From Puccinia triticina (lineage: Eukaryota; Basidiomycota; Pucciniomycetes; Pucciniales; Pucciniaceae), in the NCBI RefSeq assembly GCF_026914185.1, contig NC_070568.1, forward strand, positions 4,856,001 through 4,920,000: a stretch of DNA of 64,000 bases. The letters run 5' to 3'. Below, piece after piece: positions 9,970-22,169 of this stretch. The notes under the pieces were generated by a model, which saw only the letters and a list, made by a program, of their open reading frames with translations, did no database searches and was not told where the DNA came from. The first letter of the stretch is position 1. Every line of letters begins with the position of its first letter. The translations under genes were made by a program, and so were the position numbers.

Positions 9970-10894
9970 TGTGTTTGTAGGAAAAAAATTCAAACTTATA
10001 TGTGTGCTAAAAAAACACCTCAAGATACAGCCAAATGGACATCATAAATGGAATCTAGGACCCAAATAACCCTTAGACGCCCACTGCAACTACCTCATAT
10101 CTCCATTGGATCAGAAGATACACAAATCACACCTTTCATGCACCAGTCCAAGTGGTTTCACACACAGACTCAACTCTTGGCTACCATACTTGGCATATTG
10201 CATACAACACATGAATTACTTTTTCACTTCCTTTTAATAGTCTTCACCTCCTATATATTTTTGTTTCCCATTTGCATATCTTTGGTCTTAGTAAATCCTT
10301 GTATGAATATATATGATCCTGTTTGCATATTAAAGGGACACATTGTATATAGACTAGCTATATTCCCTCATTCCTACTTTCCCACCAGCTAATATCCCTC
10401 AAACCTGCTCCCCTGGAGCTAAATTCCCGCGTCATTGTCTATATAAGAGCAACTCCCCCCGGGTGCTATCTGACATATAGCTCCAAGAATGACAAATTTA
10501 AGGGCCACCCGGGTTGTTATCTGGGGTTTTAGGAGTCTTGGGAGCTCACTCAGGAGCTCAGGTTGTGCCAAACATAGCAACACCTGAGATCCCAAATAGC
10601 TCCTGTGACATCTCAACTTTTGCTGACATCTCACCACCCCACACTCACACACCCCCAAACCCCCACCCAATACCGCACTTGGGGCTTGGTGAAAGCCAAG
10701 TTTAGCTCTTAGGATAGCACCCGCGCGGTGGATGCACATTATTTTGCAGCAGCTTGGGAGCTAAACATGGTGAACTTTTAGCACCACAGAAAGCTCCGGC
10801 GGTGGAGTTGCTCTAAGGAGGCCTCTGCCTGACAGTTGTTCCCTCCTCATCCCATCAGGGGAAATTTCACCTCAGATCCTCATGCATAAAAGAC
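9970..10894 (+). repeat. Degenerate LTR related to families A and C
   Basis: CCTCAAGATA..GCCAAATGGAC near 10020 matches the start region of LTR C (about 25300). CCTGGAGCTAAATTCCC..GTCATTGTCTATATAA followed, after the MITE, by GGAGGCCTCTGCC matches the GGAGCTAAAATCCC..TGTCTATAAAAGGAGGC promoter block of LTR A. Ends are approximate. No internal coding region is attached. Confidence 0.55.
10447..10813. mobile_element. Harbinger-like MITE inside an LTR TATA region
   Basis: Left end GAGCAACTCC and right end GGAGTTGCTC are perfect inverted repeats. TAA is duplicated at 10444-10446 and 10814-10816. Removing the element and one TAA restores TCTATATAAGGAGGC, the expected LTR promoter sequence. It is 367 bp with no ORF of note. 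Confidence 0.8.
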
Positions 10895-11354
10895 TTAGAG
10901 GCAAAAATAGAGATAATATTTCAGTTGAGACAAATAGAGACCCAGTAAACAAAGCAGACAAGGAAAGAGACTGAAAATACCTAGAGTATCACTTGGTTGA
11001 GCAACAAGACAAGACGAGGGAGCAAACAAGACAAAATGAACAGAAACAAACAACAGAAGAGACTGAATGAGAGAGGTCAGTATGTGAAACAAAGGAAATA
11101 AGAAGTGAAGACATAAGATGGAATGGAGAAAGAGTTACCACCACTCTGGACTGAAGATACTGGTGATCTCAAGGCAACAACAATGACAGGTTGAGTTAGA
11201 CCTGGTCTGAGTTGTTTGTTGGGTGTGCGGATTGAGATGAGGAAGGTTCCAGTTGGCCGCCTTTGCTCCAGCTGGGGAGGGGTGGCTGCGTTCTTGGGCT
11301 GCGGAGCACTTGTGCACTCCTGAAGATTCAGATTCTGACAATGTGGTCTGGCGG
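10895..11354. other. Purine-rich segment, origin unclear
   Basis: Resembles in style (GAGACTGAA, ATGGAGAAAGAG, AACAAG words) the unresolved segment at 47230-48000. Both may be parts of reverse-oriented LTRs. TGTGGTCTGGCGG at 11342-11354 could be the first 13 bases of an LTR whose remainder is at 39440-39934. No gene supported. Confidence 0.35.
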
Positions 11355-11427
11355 TGTGGTGATTTATATAGGCATGCGTGGTAGAATTTCCACTTGGAGA
11401 TAGCGTGGGCGGGAATGCACAGAGCGG
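11355..11427 (+). repeat. LTR family B, piece 1 (5' end)
   Basis: TGTGGTGATTTATATAGGCA matches the start of the intact solo LTR B at 51341. The LTR is interrupted at 11427 by element A1 and resumes at 24827. Preceding GCGG (11351-11354) may be its target duplication, paired with GCTG at 39440-39443. Confidence 0.75.
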
Positions 11428-12536
11428 TGTGGTATGCTTTATGGTATCCCATATACCAAAAATCAAAATTTCCTGCTTTTTCTTTCTTATTTCTATTAGT
11501 TTTACTCTTAATCTCCCTTTTCCTCTTATCAATCACTTAATATTCCTCAAGATTCAGTTTCTAGGGACAAATTCACCCCTAGTCTTGCCTTACAGAACAC
11601 TCATAAGGGCACTCACTCAGAAGTTACATACTCTTACACACTCACAATACTCCTTACAACCTCAAACAGTTACACAATCCACATTTACAACACTTAGTTA
11701 CACACACGGTTACATACATAGCTACATACATATTTACACATAGCTGCATCATCACTTACATACATACAGTGTACACATGCAGGCACTCATGCAGATGCTA
11801 GGTGCATGTGATAGCTGCATGCACTAAGCTGCATGCGCTAGTGGATTTTAGTTGCATAACAACAGCAGGTGACCTGGTTACAGCATGACTACACTAACGT
11901 ACAGTATGACCAATCACACCTCCTGATTCAGCCTGCATGTCATAACCCATAATCACCTGTACAGTCCTGACCAATCACATTCACCCATTCAACATATGTA
12001 CTAGCCAAAAACCCTCATGTACCTAGCTAAAATCTCTCAGGTGGAGCTCCTCTGGAGCTAAAATCCCTCACTGTTGTCTATAAAAGGAGGCTCTCCTCCC
12101 CTGTTGTAACTTTCCCCCAGCAGACTTCCTGCACTCAGTTTCCCCTATAACAAAGTACACAATTGCTCACTCCACAATATATCAGTCACCCTATATTTTG
12201 GTTTTACACATATCACAGAACACTTACACACGAAATAACAACTCTACACAACACTCACATTACATAACACAAACCTCTGAGGGGTCCTCTTTAACCAACT
12301 ATCACCTGGTTGAAGTCCAGACTCCTCACTCATAACACAGTTTAGCAACTTCATCGCACCCACTTTATAACAACAGTTATCTTTTGATAACACTCCACTA
12401 TCACTACATTAAACCTGCCAATCTGAGATTGGTGGGCTTGTTTGAGTGTCTAGTGAACCAGGAAAGGCAGAGGTTTCCTCATACATCCCTTTCTGCACTC
12501 AGCAAAAGGTTCTCAGGAACACTATTGAGCTTTACA
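11428..12536 (+). repeat. 5' LTR of A1
   Basis: 1109 bp, TG...CA ends. U3/R contains GTCTATAAAAGGAGG; the 3' part has the block CACTCAGCAAAAGGTTCTCA shared with LTRs of A2 and, more loosely, C. Confidence 0.9.
12079..12087 (+). promoter_or_regulatory. TATA box of A1 5' LTR
   Basis: TATAAAAGG within the LTR. The same block is at 24116-24124 in the 3' LTR and at 26216-26224 in LTR C. Confidence 0.65.
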
Positions 12537-13104
12537 AGGGAGTCCCCAACGTGATAGAGGATCCTGTTGTTAGCAAGTGGCTCAATATACATCTTGAACT
12601 ACTGTAGCAAAATTTTATTAGCATATTTTTAGTGAATTTAGTTAGTTTACAACAGGAAAACTTACCTGTTTTTGGCGAAGTGCAAGGACCGTATCTCCGT
12701 TTTAACACTTCCAAATTAGTTTATACCAATAGTTTAGTAAATAACCCTAGTACAAATCCGGATTAAATAGTTAAATACTTGACAAAATCACCTATAACAT
12801 AGAAAACGAGGGGACCGGCGAAACTCGCATATTGAGCCTTAGGATATAGATTTTAACCACCAAAGTGGTGGCCGTACAAAACTCAATATAGCACATTATT
12901 AAGTCTATGACAACCTCTGACTATTAGAATAGTTGAAGAATAAAGTAGTATCATATTATTTAATTTTTTAGTATTATTTTAGTGAATTACCCCCCCAACT
13001 TGCCCTGGAAAAAATCCAGAGACCAATTTTTTAGGACAACTGTTAGCAAAAATCAAACCTACTAGCGGAAGACGAATTAACAAGGAATCAATTAAAACTC
13101 GGAC
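12537..13104 (+). other. A1 leader between LTR and gag
   Basis: Begins AGGGAGTCCCCAACGTGATAGAGG, the same as the A2 leader at 29027, so this is the primer-binding region. It lacks an obvious TGG start complementary to a tRNA 3' end, so the primer is unassigned. The rest is AT-rich untranslated leader. Confidence 0.6.
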
Positions 13105-16100
13105 ATGGCTTTTCCACAAACTGAAGACTTGGAAAATGTCCTACCAACAAACAATCCAAATCCACTCGGACTATTTAATGGAACTCAAAACAGTCAGAAC
13201 ACAAGAATGAATGTTGATCCACCACCTCCACGACCAATGTCTCATACTCGAACAAGAATATATTGCAGAAGGCTGGCCAACAATGGAAATGCTCAACAAA
13301 ATAATCAGACTCACCCTCCTGGAACTTATGGCTTGCCGGCGGACCCTGAAGGCAACAACCAACCCAGGGAAGAGCCCAAAAGAAAAGTGACAATCATCAA
13401 GGCGGCAAACCTATTATACAATGGCAAAAACTTCAAGGAATTTCTGGACCGATTTGAACTGGTGGCGGAAGTTTACGGAGCAGAAGGCTACGATATGGTT
13501 TGACATATTTGCAGCTTTGTGGGACCGGAAGATCTGAAGCAGGAACTGGAATTGATGGACGGTTACGAACAACAAGACTGGGACATGCTTAGGCGCAGCA
13601 TGAAGGAAATATGGGGCGACACCCATGCAAAAATTCGATTCACCATCCGGGATCTGCAAAACTTTGTGGATGAACAAGCAAAGGCTGGTGGACCGAAAGG
13701 ATTTAAAGAATACAAAAACTACAAATCAAAATTTTTATTAATAACAAAGTATTTGGTTGCTAATGAGCACATTAGAGACCAACAAGACGTTACTCACCTC
13801 TTTTGTATGGCTTTTTCTAAAGAATTACAGAAGTCGATCAAACACGAAATGGTCAAGCAAGACCTGATTCCCTATGGCAAGGATAGCTATCCCAAGACAC
13901 CCCACCTAGAAGATTTGATGGATGTGGCTGAGGATGAAGTCCGAGCTGCAGCAGACAAGACGTTTGTAGGAAGCCGGTTCAGTGAAGCCAATCGAGCAAT
14001 GCAGAAGAAGTTGGACGAGAAAAAAGGGGACAGCAAGAAGCGTGAGAAAATGGTTGAAGAAAACCCACCTGAGGTGCTTCAAAAGCAGGTTGACAGTCTG
14101 GCAAAAGCAATTGATGCTCTAACTGGCAAGTTAACAAACCCACCCAAGGCGGAATACTCTTGTGGAAACAAACGACCAAGTGGACGACTTTACGAAGCTC
14201 AACCTTGTGCTTACTGTCATTGAGAAGGTCAACCAACATCCATGTGCTATGAAGCACAGAAAGATGAAAGAGAAGGCTTAGTAAAACGGGAGGGAAAGGA
14301 CTTCTGCTTACCTAATGGGGATAAAATTCCTTGGAATCCCTCCAGGCCCATTCAAACGGTGGTAGCTGCGGACTCCGCAAAACCTAAAACCCAAGTCAAC
14401 GCAGCATTCAGAACCAATCACCCGGCTGTGTTTTCAATCAACAGCAAAGAAACTCAGCAAGAATCCAACTGTACCTCTTCAATGCACATAATTGACTGGG
14501 AACCACCAAGACTTGGATCAGCAAACTTTGAAAAAGTTAAACTTGAAGCAAATGTAGCGACAACTAGAGCAGAAGCGCTCCATGGACGACGAAAACCCCC
14601 GGCACAAACGGATGACTCAGCAATGGACGTGGACCCAGAAGACGGACCAGAAGAGGTCATTCAAGAAGTACCGGCAACCAGGAAGACGCCAGGACAGATC
14701 TTGGACCCTAATAAGAAATCAGCTCTCACAAAAGGAGAAAAATCAGCGGAAGCGGCCTTAGTCACGGAATTGGAAAACTTGAAGATACCAACCACATTTT
14801 CTCAACTTACGGCAATTTCCCCAACTTACGCTCAAGAAGTTATCAACAAAATTCAAACTCGAATTCCAGGGTACAAAACTTCTGCAATGTCATACAAGAA
14901 CGGAAAAAGATCAGATACTAAAGTTTCAGCTTCAATGTTACTCAACCAAGAGGAAGAAGACTTGGAATATAACTATTACTACAGTTGTGCTTTGGGATTT
15001 ATTGACATTAAAATCTCCGGACAAAAAGTACCATTCATGGTGGATTCAGGATCAATGGTGAATGTAATCCCCAGCCAGGAGGCAATTGATCTAGATCTAG
15101 AAGTAGTCAAAGTAGAAATTCCAATGAGAGGCATCGGCGGGGAAAGATGTGATATCAAAGGAGTAGTGGAAAACTGCACCCTTGGAATTGGGTGATTCTC
15201 TGGACCCGTACACCTCTTCGTTTCACCTCAAGCTCAAGAGTGTATCCTTGGACAACCTTTCCTTTTCGACTACAACTGCACGTTGGACTATCCAGGCTCG
15301 GGCGAATTTCTATCTTTTCAAGGCGACAGCGGACAAAGGATTACGGTACCAATCGCTAAAGTAGGACAAGTACAAGGATGGAATCAATTAAAAAATTTAG
15401 GACAAAACCCCACACAATCGGCACAAACAACAGCTTACATGACTCAGCACCCGAATCAGTCACGCTTCTTGAACAACACTGACTCCATCAAAATTCAATC
15501 TAAAATATCAAAGAAACTGGGATGGGTTAAGAACATGTGCCTGCGTCTCAGGAAGAAACCAGAAAAGGAAAAAAAACATACCTCAGATCACAATTCAACC
15601 TCCGACTTTGGACAAAGATTTACAAATCAATAGTTTACTAGTCACCGGACTAGGGGCCTCAGCGCAGCAAGATCTCCGTAAAAATTGGAAAGAAGATAAC
15701 TTGTGGTGTATGACTAAATACAAACCGGTTGCCAAGAAAGTTTGACCTATCAACCAAGCTATGCCACAGTCAATTAATCCACCTCTTCAACAACCTACCT
15801 TATCACGAGATCCTTATAAAACACCTCTAATATCAAATCCACCGGAGTTTCAAACTACAGCAAAAATAACCAAGGAACGCCTGAAAGTCATCAATTTTGG
15901 ACCTGAAGGTTGGCTCTGGCCAGAGGAAATAAAATTATTTAAACATCTCATTACTATCCAACAAAATGCTTTAGCATTCTGCCTGGCAGAACGTGGACTG
16001 TTGAAACACTCCTATGGCTTACCCTATGTCATGCCAGTGGTAGAACATACTCCATGGCAGAAGAAACCAATACCTATTCCGGCAGCAATTAAGGAAGAAT

Positions 16101-18853
16101 ACACGGAATTAGTACGCAAACAAATTAGGACTGGACTTTACAAACCCTCAACCTCAAGCTATTCAAGTCCAGTATTTTGTGTAGCCAAACATGACGGAAA
16201 ACTCAGAATCGTACTTGATCTGCAAGAAATGAACAAAGTGACAATTAAAGATGCTGGCTTACCTCCTGCAACGGAAGAATTCATTGAATCCTTTGCTGGA
16301 AGAGCTTGCTATGGACTTGGCAATATCATGGGAGGATACGACGAACGGGAATTAGCGGAAAAATCAAGGCCTCTCACAACTTTTGACACTCCATTGGGAT
16401 GATTTCAACTCACTTGATTACCTCAAGGCGCAAAAAATTCAGTGGCGGTATACCAGGCCCAGATGATGTGGATTCTGCAAGACAAGATTCCAGAACATGT
16501 GGGGGTATTCATTGACGACGGCGGCATCAAAGGACCAAGATCAACCTACGGCGGACAAACTCTGGAGGAAAATCCTGGGATTCAAAAATTTATCTGGGAA
16601 TACGCTCAAACACTCAAACGCATATTGTTTAGAGTAGAAGAATCAGGACTCACAGTTTCTGGGAAGAAGTTTTCTTGTTGTGTCCTGGCTCTGGATATTG
16701 TTGGACACGTGGTCTCGCAGATTGGACAACAAGTTTCTACACAAAAGAAAAATAAGATATTATTCTGGCCAACCCCTTCAAATGGCACGGAACTTTGCGG
16801 ATTTCTTGGAATAATCACCTAAGTACAAATATTTATTGAAAACCTGTCAGAAAAGGCAGCACCTTTACGTCAGCTCACCAGGAAGGACGCGGATTGGAAT
16901 TGGACGGATAAATTCAATCAAGCTTTCAAGCAGCTCAAGGAAATAATCAGCAAAGACATTGCACTCAAAAGCATTGATTACTCAGCGGACGCAGGGTTTA
17001 TTAAACTGGCGGTTGACTTGAGCTTCATAGCGGCAGGTGCGGTGTTGATGCAACAAGAACTCAAGACTGGATTGGATTGACCTATACTGTACGAATCAAT
17101 AGTATTTTCACCAGTGGAATCACGATACTCTCAGCCTAAGTTGGAGTTGTGCGGAGTAGCTAGGGTTTTAAAGAAGTCACAGATTTACCTCTGGGGTCAA
17201 CACTTCAAACTCCAAGTGGATGCCAAATCATTAATTCAAATGATAAACTCCCCATCGTTGCCCAACGCACCTATGACTCAATGGGTGTCTTTTATTCAGC
17301 TATTTTCTTACGACATAGTTCATAAACCTGGGAAAACTTTCACACTACCGGATGGGCTTTCAAGACGCCCTATTTCTAGCGATGATGAGGAATTCTACAA
17401 GGACCAGGACGACTTTGACGAGGAGGAACCCCTGATCAAACCTTGTTACGCCTTCAGAATTTGCACTCAATCAACAATTCTAGAACTCAAGGAATGGGAG
17501 TCTCCAGGATATTGGAGGAACCTTTGGCACTACCTGGAAACCTTGGAACCGCCTGACGGAATGGACAAAGTGGATTTTGCAAAATTACGACGGAAATCAG
17601 CTGAATTCTTCAGTAGCGATGGACAACTCATGAGGAAACACTCACCCTCTCCAAAAATAGTAATCTCCAAGGACACCTATCAAGAAAAATTACTCCAGCA
17701 GGTTCACAAAGAACTAGGACACCGTGGAATAGAAGAAACTTATCAGCGATTGGTAACTTGGTTTTGGTGGCCCAGCCTGAAGAAGAAGGTTAAGAACTGG
17801 GTTCAAAGCTGTGAAGCTTGTCAAAAACGTGACCCAACAGTTCTTAGAGAAATTCGAAATCCGACTGGGGATAGCTACATCTTTGGACAAGTGGCTCTGG
17901 ATGCATGCCACATCAAAGCTGGTCAATACAAATATCTTATCGTGGCACGGGACGACTTATCTGGATGGGTTGAGGCTGCCCCTCTGGTGAAACTCACTGC
18001 CAGCAATGTAGCCAAGTTTATTTTGGAAAACTGGGTCTACAGGTATGGTTCAATCAAGACAGTCACAGTGGATAACGGCGCAGAATTTAAAGAAGACTTC
18101 ATTGAAGCTGCGAAAAGTATTGGAGAAACTCTGAAACCTACAACACCTAGCTACCCGGAGGCAAATGGAATGATTAAACATGGACATCAACCCATCAAGG
18201 ATGCTCTGGTCAAAATGTGTGGCAAATCTGGCGGAAAATGGCGAGAGTACCTTCCACTAGTTTTATTTTTGGACAGAATCTCAACAAAACGGACCACCAG
18301 ATGAACTCCCTACGAACTTGTATTTGGACAACTGCCGGTTTGGCCAGTGGACTTGGAAATGGACACCTATTTAGGAATAGATTGGTTAGCAATCAAAACT
18401 ACGGAACAACTTTTGGAAGCTCGGGCAATGCAACTCGAACGACGGGAAGAAATTCTGGAAGAAGCTCACACCAAGATGATGAAAGCCAGAGAGGCTTCTG
18501 TCCGGTATTGGGATAGGAAGATGGCGGCACAATTACAACGACCCTTGGATTCTGGTGAACTAGTTCTCATCTACAATAAAAGTTTGGAAGATCAGTGGGG
18601 AAAATTATTTTCGAACCGCTGGAATGGTCCCTTTAGGATCAAGAAACAACTACCTAAAGGATCTTACTTACTAGAAGAGTTAGATGGAACAGAGCTCCAC
18701 CGAAATTATGCGGCATCTCATATCAAACGATTTTACCCCTGTGGGCGGCCTTTGGATCAAGTTATTAATGATGAACAAGATCCTGAGCTCAACAGTCAAG
18801 ATGAAGAAAGTTTACATTCTTCTGATGAAGAGGATTTGGATGCTTCTGATTGA
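13105..18853 (+). pseudogene. A1 gag-pol polyprotein, broken
   Basis: One gag-pol frame comparable to A2. Gag begins MAFPQTEDLENVLPTNNPNP. A zinc-knuckle region is near 14200 (PCAYCH, followed by a stop). An aspartic protease lies near 15035 (FMVDSGSMVNVIP). Reverse transcriptase is at about 15890-16810, with the catalytic box FIDDGG at 16508. RNase H is at about 16990-17380. Integrase is at about 17660-18250, with the HHCC finger and D-D-E residues in LDACHI, TVDNGAEF and PEANG. No chromodomain. In-frame stops are near 13501, 14221, 15193, 15742, 16400, 16415, 16820, 17079 and 18302, and there is a frameshift near 15575 in an A-run. The element is not autonomous. Confidence 0.9.
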
Positions 18854-19559
18854 GCATGATCTCCTGGGCATGAGACTAAACTGTTCAACCTCAAATACTA
18901 ACCTTAAAAAAAAATAAAAAAATAAAAATAAAAACTACTGCTAATACAACCTTTTTTTTCACTTTCTTTTCTATTAACTTTCTTCCCTTAGAAATCTTTA
19001 CCAAGTCAAAATATTGCTAAATCTGGAAAAATCATAAAAATCAAAAATCATCATAAACTCATCAAAAAACATCAAAGACTCACTTCAAAAATCAACATAA
19101 AACACCCTAACTCAGAATCTTAAATTTTAGTAGTTTCAATCTTATAAGTTGGGGGAGGTGCTCTCACTTCTCTCATCCTTGAATCTTTTTTCCTTATTTT
19201 CTCTCATCTATGTTATTCTCCTAGTTCTCTCTTTGGCTCTCTCTGTTTCTCTCTCTCAAAGGATCTCAACTCGCGCATATAGGTTGGGGACAACCATTTT
19301 AAGTTGGGGGAGGGGTTTGGAGTAGATTACTAGGACTAAAAACGTTCACTAGAGCAGGATGGCCAACAAAAGAAGCTACATAAATATTTTTTGAGGTTTT
19401 AGACTCGTATCTCCAAATTTTTTGATTTTTTTTGTTATCTATCGATTTGTTTCTGTTTTATACTTTTCTTACCCCTATGAGATGTCCATCACCGAAGGAG
19501 GCGGCATCTGAAGATGGAACAAAGTCAAAAAAGGCGAACGAAGTCATTAGCTTAAGGAC
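18854..19559 (+). other. A1 post-pol region with repeated polypurine-like motifs
   Basis: AAGTTGGGGGAGGTG at 19146 and AAGTTGGGGGAGGGG at 19301 resemble the true polypurine tract before the 3' LTR (23451). Otherwise AT-rich and noncoding. Confidence 0.6.
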
Positions 19560-20515
19560 CATGAAAGCCAAAGAACGAAGAAAAAGAAACACGAACTTAG
19601 AAAGGAACACGACGCATGGCAGCGCGGTAACAATGAGAGGCGAATCAGAAGAGTTGGACACGGCCGTCTCTCTCCAAAGCGTTGGCCGCCGGGTATTGAG
19701 CGAAGTGACTGACCATGGCAGAGGCGAGTTCTTGATAGAAGACAGTGTAAGCTTGCGGGGCAAATCGGTACTGATCGTATTGGCCGAAGTCGGGGCGGCG
19801 GTCAAGTAAAGCCTCAACTTGATGAGGGGCAAGGCGATGGTAGTTGTCCACGTCATATAACCCGAAGGGGATTGGGGAGGGTACGAACTTGAGGCTCCAC
19901 CCAACTGTTGTCATTGGAAGTCCCCGATCCAACGGGCTCATTGGGAACCCGGTTCACATACGGGTGATCAGGATCAACCCGGGGAGTGCTGGCTCTAGCA
20001 GCTGGAGGAGGAGTGAGAGTCGGATTGATCATGGCTCGATTGGAGATTAAAAACTATGTAAAATGATTAGTTTCAAGCTTTAACAAAAGGGTTCATAAAG
20101 AAAAAAAGAAAAAAAAGGGAACGTACGGGACCGGTACGGGCGCGAGTGCTGCCAGTTGCACGACCACGGCCTCGACCACGACCATTTCCACGACCACGAC
20201 CACGACCACAAACGCGCCCAGAGGCACAAGCTTGGGCACTACCACCTCGTCTAGAGCGGAGAGGAGGCGCACGATATATGGCATCCTCCGCGCCGCGGAT
20301 GGCCGCTCAAACTTCAGAAGTGGAGAAAGGCTTCTCCCAAAGATCTCACGCTCAAGCTGACGGATAGAGCGGCCCACAGGGGCAGGAACAGGCTGAGCAA
20401 TGGCCTTGTCAAGGTCCATGCCGGGAGCGGAACTTGGAGGGGCGATGGGTGAAGCATTGGTGTTGATAGGAGCGGAGGAATCAGAGCTGATGGAAATGGC
20501 AGTTGGGTCTTCCAT
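19560..20515 (-). pseudogene. Antisense gene of A1 (RG-rich protein), frameshifted
   Basis: Opposite strand to pol. Exon 1 starts at ATG 20515 (MEDPTAISISSDSSAPIN) and runs to 20127, where GTACGT opens an intron closed by ACATAG; exon 2 starts at 20053. In an adjacent frame exon 1 encodes an Arg-Gly-rich tract (GRGRGRGNGRGRGRGRATG). Exon 2 includes PFGLYDVDNYHRL, ALLDRRPDF and FAQYPAANALERDG, homologous to exon 2 of the A2 antisense gene. Frameshifts in both exons and a TGA after GRVQLF show decay. Function unknown. The RG-rich part suggests nucleic-acid binding, which is only an inference. Confidence 0.6.
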
Positions 20516-21651
20516 GATCTACTCAAATAAAAAAAAAAAAAAAGGAGGAGGAAGTTTCGTTAAACCACCCTCCACTACACTAAGAAATAAGTAAGCTATG
20601 ACCTACAGGAGGTATAACGATTGGGGCAGAAAAGTTTTGAAAACGGGATACACGGGATGGGAAAACAAATGGATACGGAGTTGGAGGACAAGGGGGCCAA
20701 GACATATGAAAACGGCTGGGGAGGAGCGGCAATTCGTGGATGGATTGGTTACTTATACCTGTATTCAAGAACTGAGAAGAACATTCCACACAAGGAACCC
20801 ACCTCGAAGGCTCATTGCTGGCCAATAACAGGCCATGGTTCAAAGGCCACCACCAGGGAATAGAGCGGGAGTCGAGAGGCTTCAGTTCTGACCAATAACT
20901 GAGCACGGTTGGGGGGCTGAAGCCTTCACGGTACCAGTTTGAAGGCCCACGCATCATGAATCGGCCTAAAAAAGATCACGAAGAAGAAAAGGAAGTCAGC
21001 TGGTCAGCAAAATGGGATACAAAAAGAATAAAACTTACTCAAACAACCAACTACCAACTGGACGATCCGATTGAACCTGTCAGAAGATTGGAAGTCGGAT
21101 GCGAATTCATTATTGAGCGGCAAGGATGTAACTGGCCAAGCATATGTATATGTATACTCGGGCCGGTCGGATGAAACTACAAAGACCAGAACGGACAAGC
21201 GCAGAAGGCGCGGCGCGCAGGCGAAGCGGCCGCAGTTTAGGACATACCAAAACTCACCTTTTTGGGCAAGCAACGAGTCCCCGGGGGGGGGGGGGGGGGC
21301 TCTGCCCTCGGACAGCACTTGAACGAGTCGCAGCCGCGGCTGCGACACTTACACCCCCTGCAACTCTAGGACAACACCCAAGCGCATTGACGCGCGCCCC
21401 GACGAACATACCTTTCCAAGCGGAGCACCAATCACCACGCACCACCCAAAAAGAATACACTCTCACTAGAAAAACACATAAAATACAAACTCAAAAATAA
21501 CAAACTAAAGATAGCAGTACCCCTTTCAAAATCAATAAAAGGAGGATACTAGGCTACAAAAAGACCAAACTAAAAAAAAAAAAAATCCTACATAATTAAA
21601 TACATGTCATCAAAACCACCTATAAATCTATTAAAAACAGTCAAAAATAAA
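20516..21651. other. A1 3' region, no convincing gene
   Basis: Several overlapping ORFs of 70-125 codons on both strands, none matching A2 or a known family. A run of G at about 21282-21297. This may include upstream exons or promoter of the antisense gene. Confidence 0.4.
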
Positions 21652-21712
21652 CGGGTTTACTTCGCGCACGGAGGGAAACTCGTTGCGCACGGGAATTTCC
21701 GTTGACTCGACG

Positions 21713-22043
21713 CAACGGTGGGCCGCTACGCTACATTTAGTCCGTAGTTCAGCGCAGCGTAGCGGATCTAAACTACAAATGACAGGGTTTTCCGTTAGCG
21801 GGCAGTGATTGCCCGCTACCGCTAACAGGCACCCCTTGAAACTACAGGGCCTCTATCGCCGATATCAGCGCTAGCAGTGCTATTCAACCGCTAAAAAAGC
21901 TGATAGCGCTGTTAGCGCCCGTTAGCGTAGCGTAGCGTCCCGTAGCGGGCGCTACAACTAACGGCAATGTGTCAGGAACTACGCAACGCTAAACTAGCGG
22001 ATAGCGCACGCTACGGATAGTTTAGCGTAGCGGCCCACCGTTG
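21713..22043. mobile_element. TAGCG-pentamer transposable element, copy 2, with 7-bp target duplication
   Basis: 331 bp. The left end CAACGGTGGGCCGCTACGCT is inverted at the right end (AGCGTAGCGGCCCACCGTTG). The target duplication CTCGACG is exact (21706-21712 and 22044-22050). The opposite arm of the host palindrome has a single uninterrupted CTCAACG-type site near 23190. The interior is again TAGCG/CGCTA/GCGCTA words, noncoding. Confidence 0.85.
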
Positions 22044-22169
22044 CTCGACGTCACGTGACGTTGGGCCCCCCTCCGTGCGTGCCACCAGCTCCCCTCAAAA
22101 AACTATCCGCACACGGGGGTGCTGTGCGGTGACACTGACAGGTGGCCGGGGTGAAGCACTCCGGCCATC

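Noticed and set aside
20580..20957. 126-codon minus-strand ORF as an upstream exon of the antisense gene
   Set aside because: It shows no resemblance to the A2 antisense exon 1 region and has no convincing splice connection.
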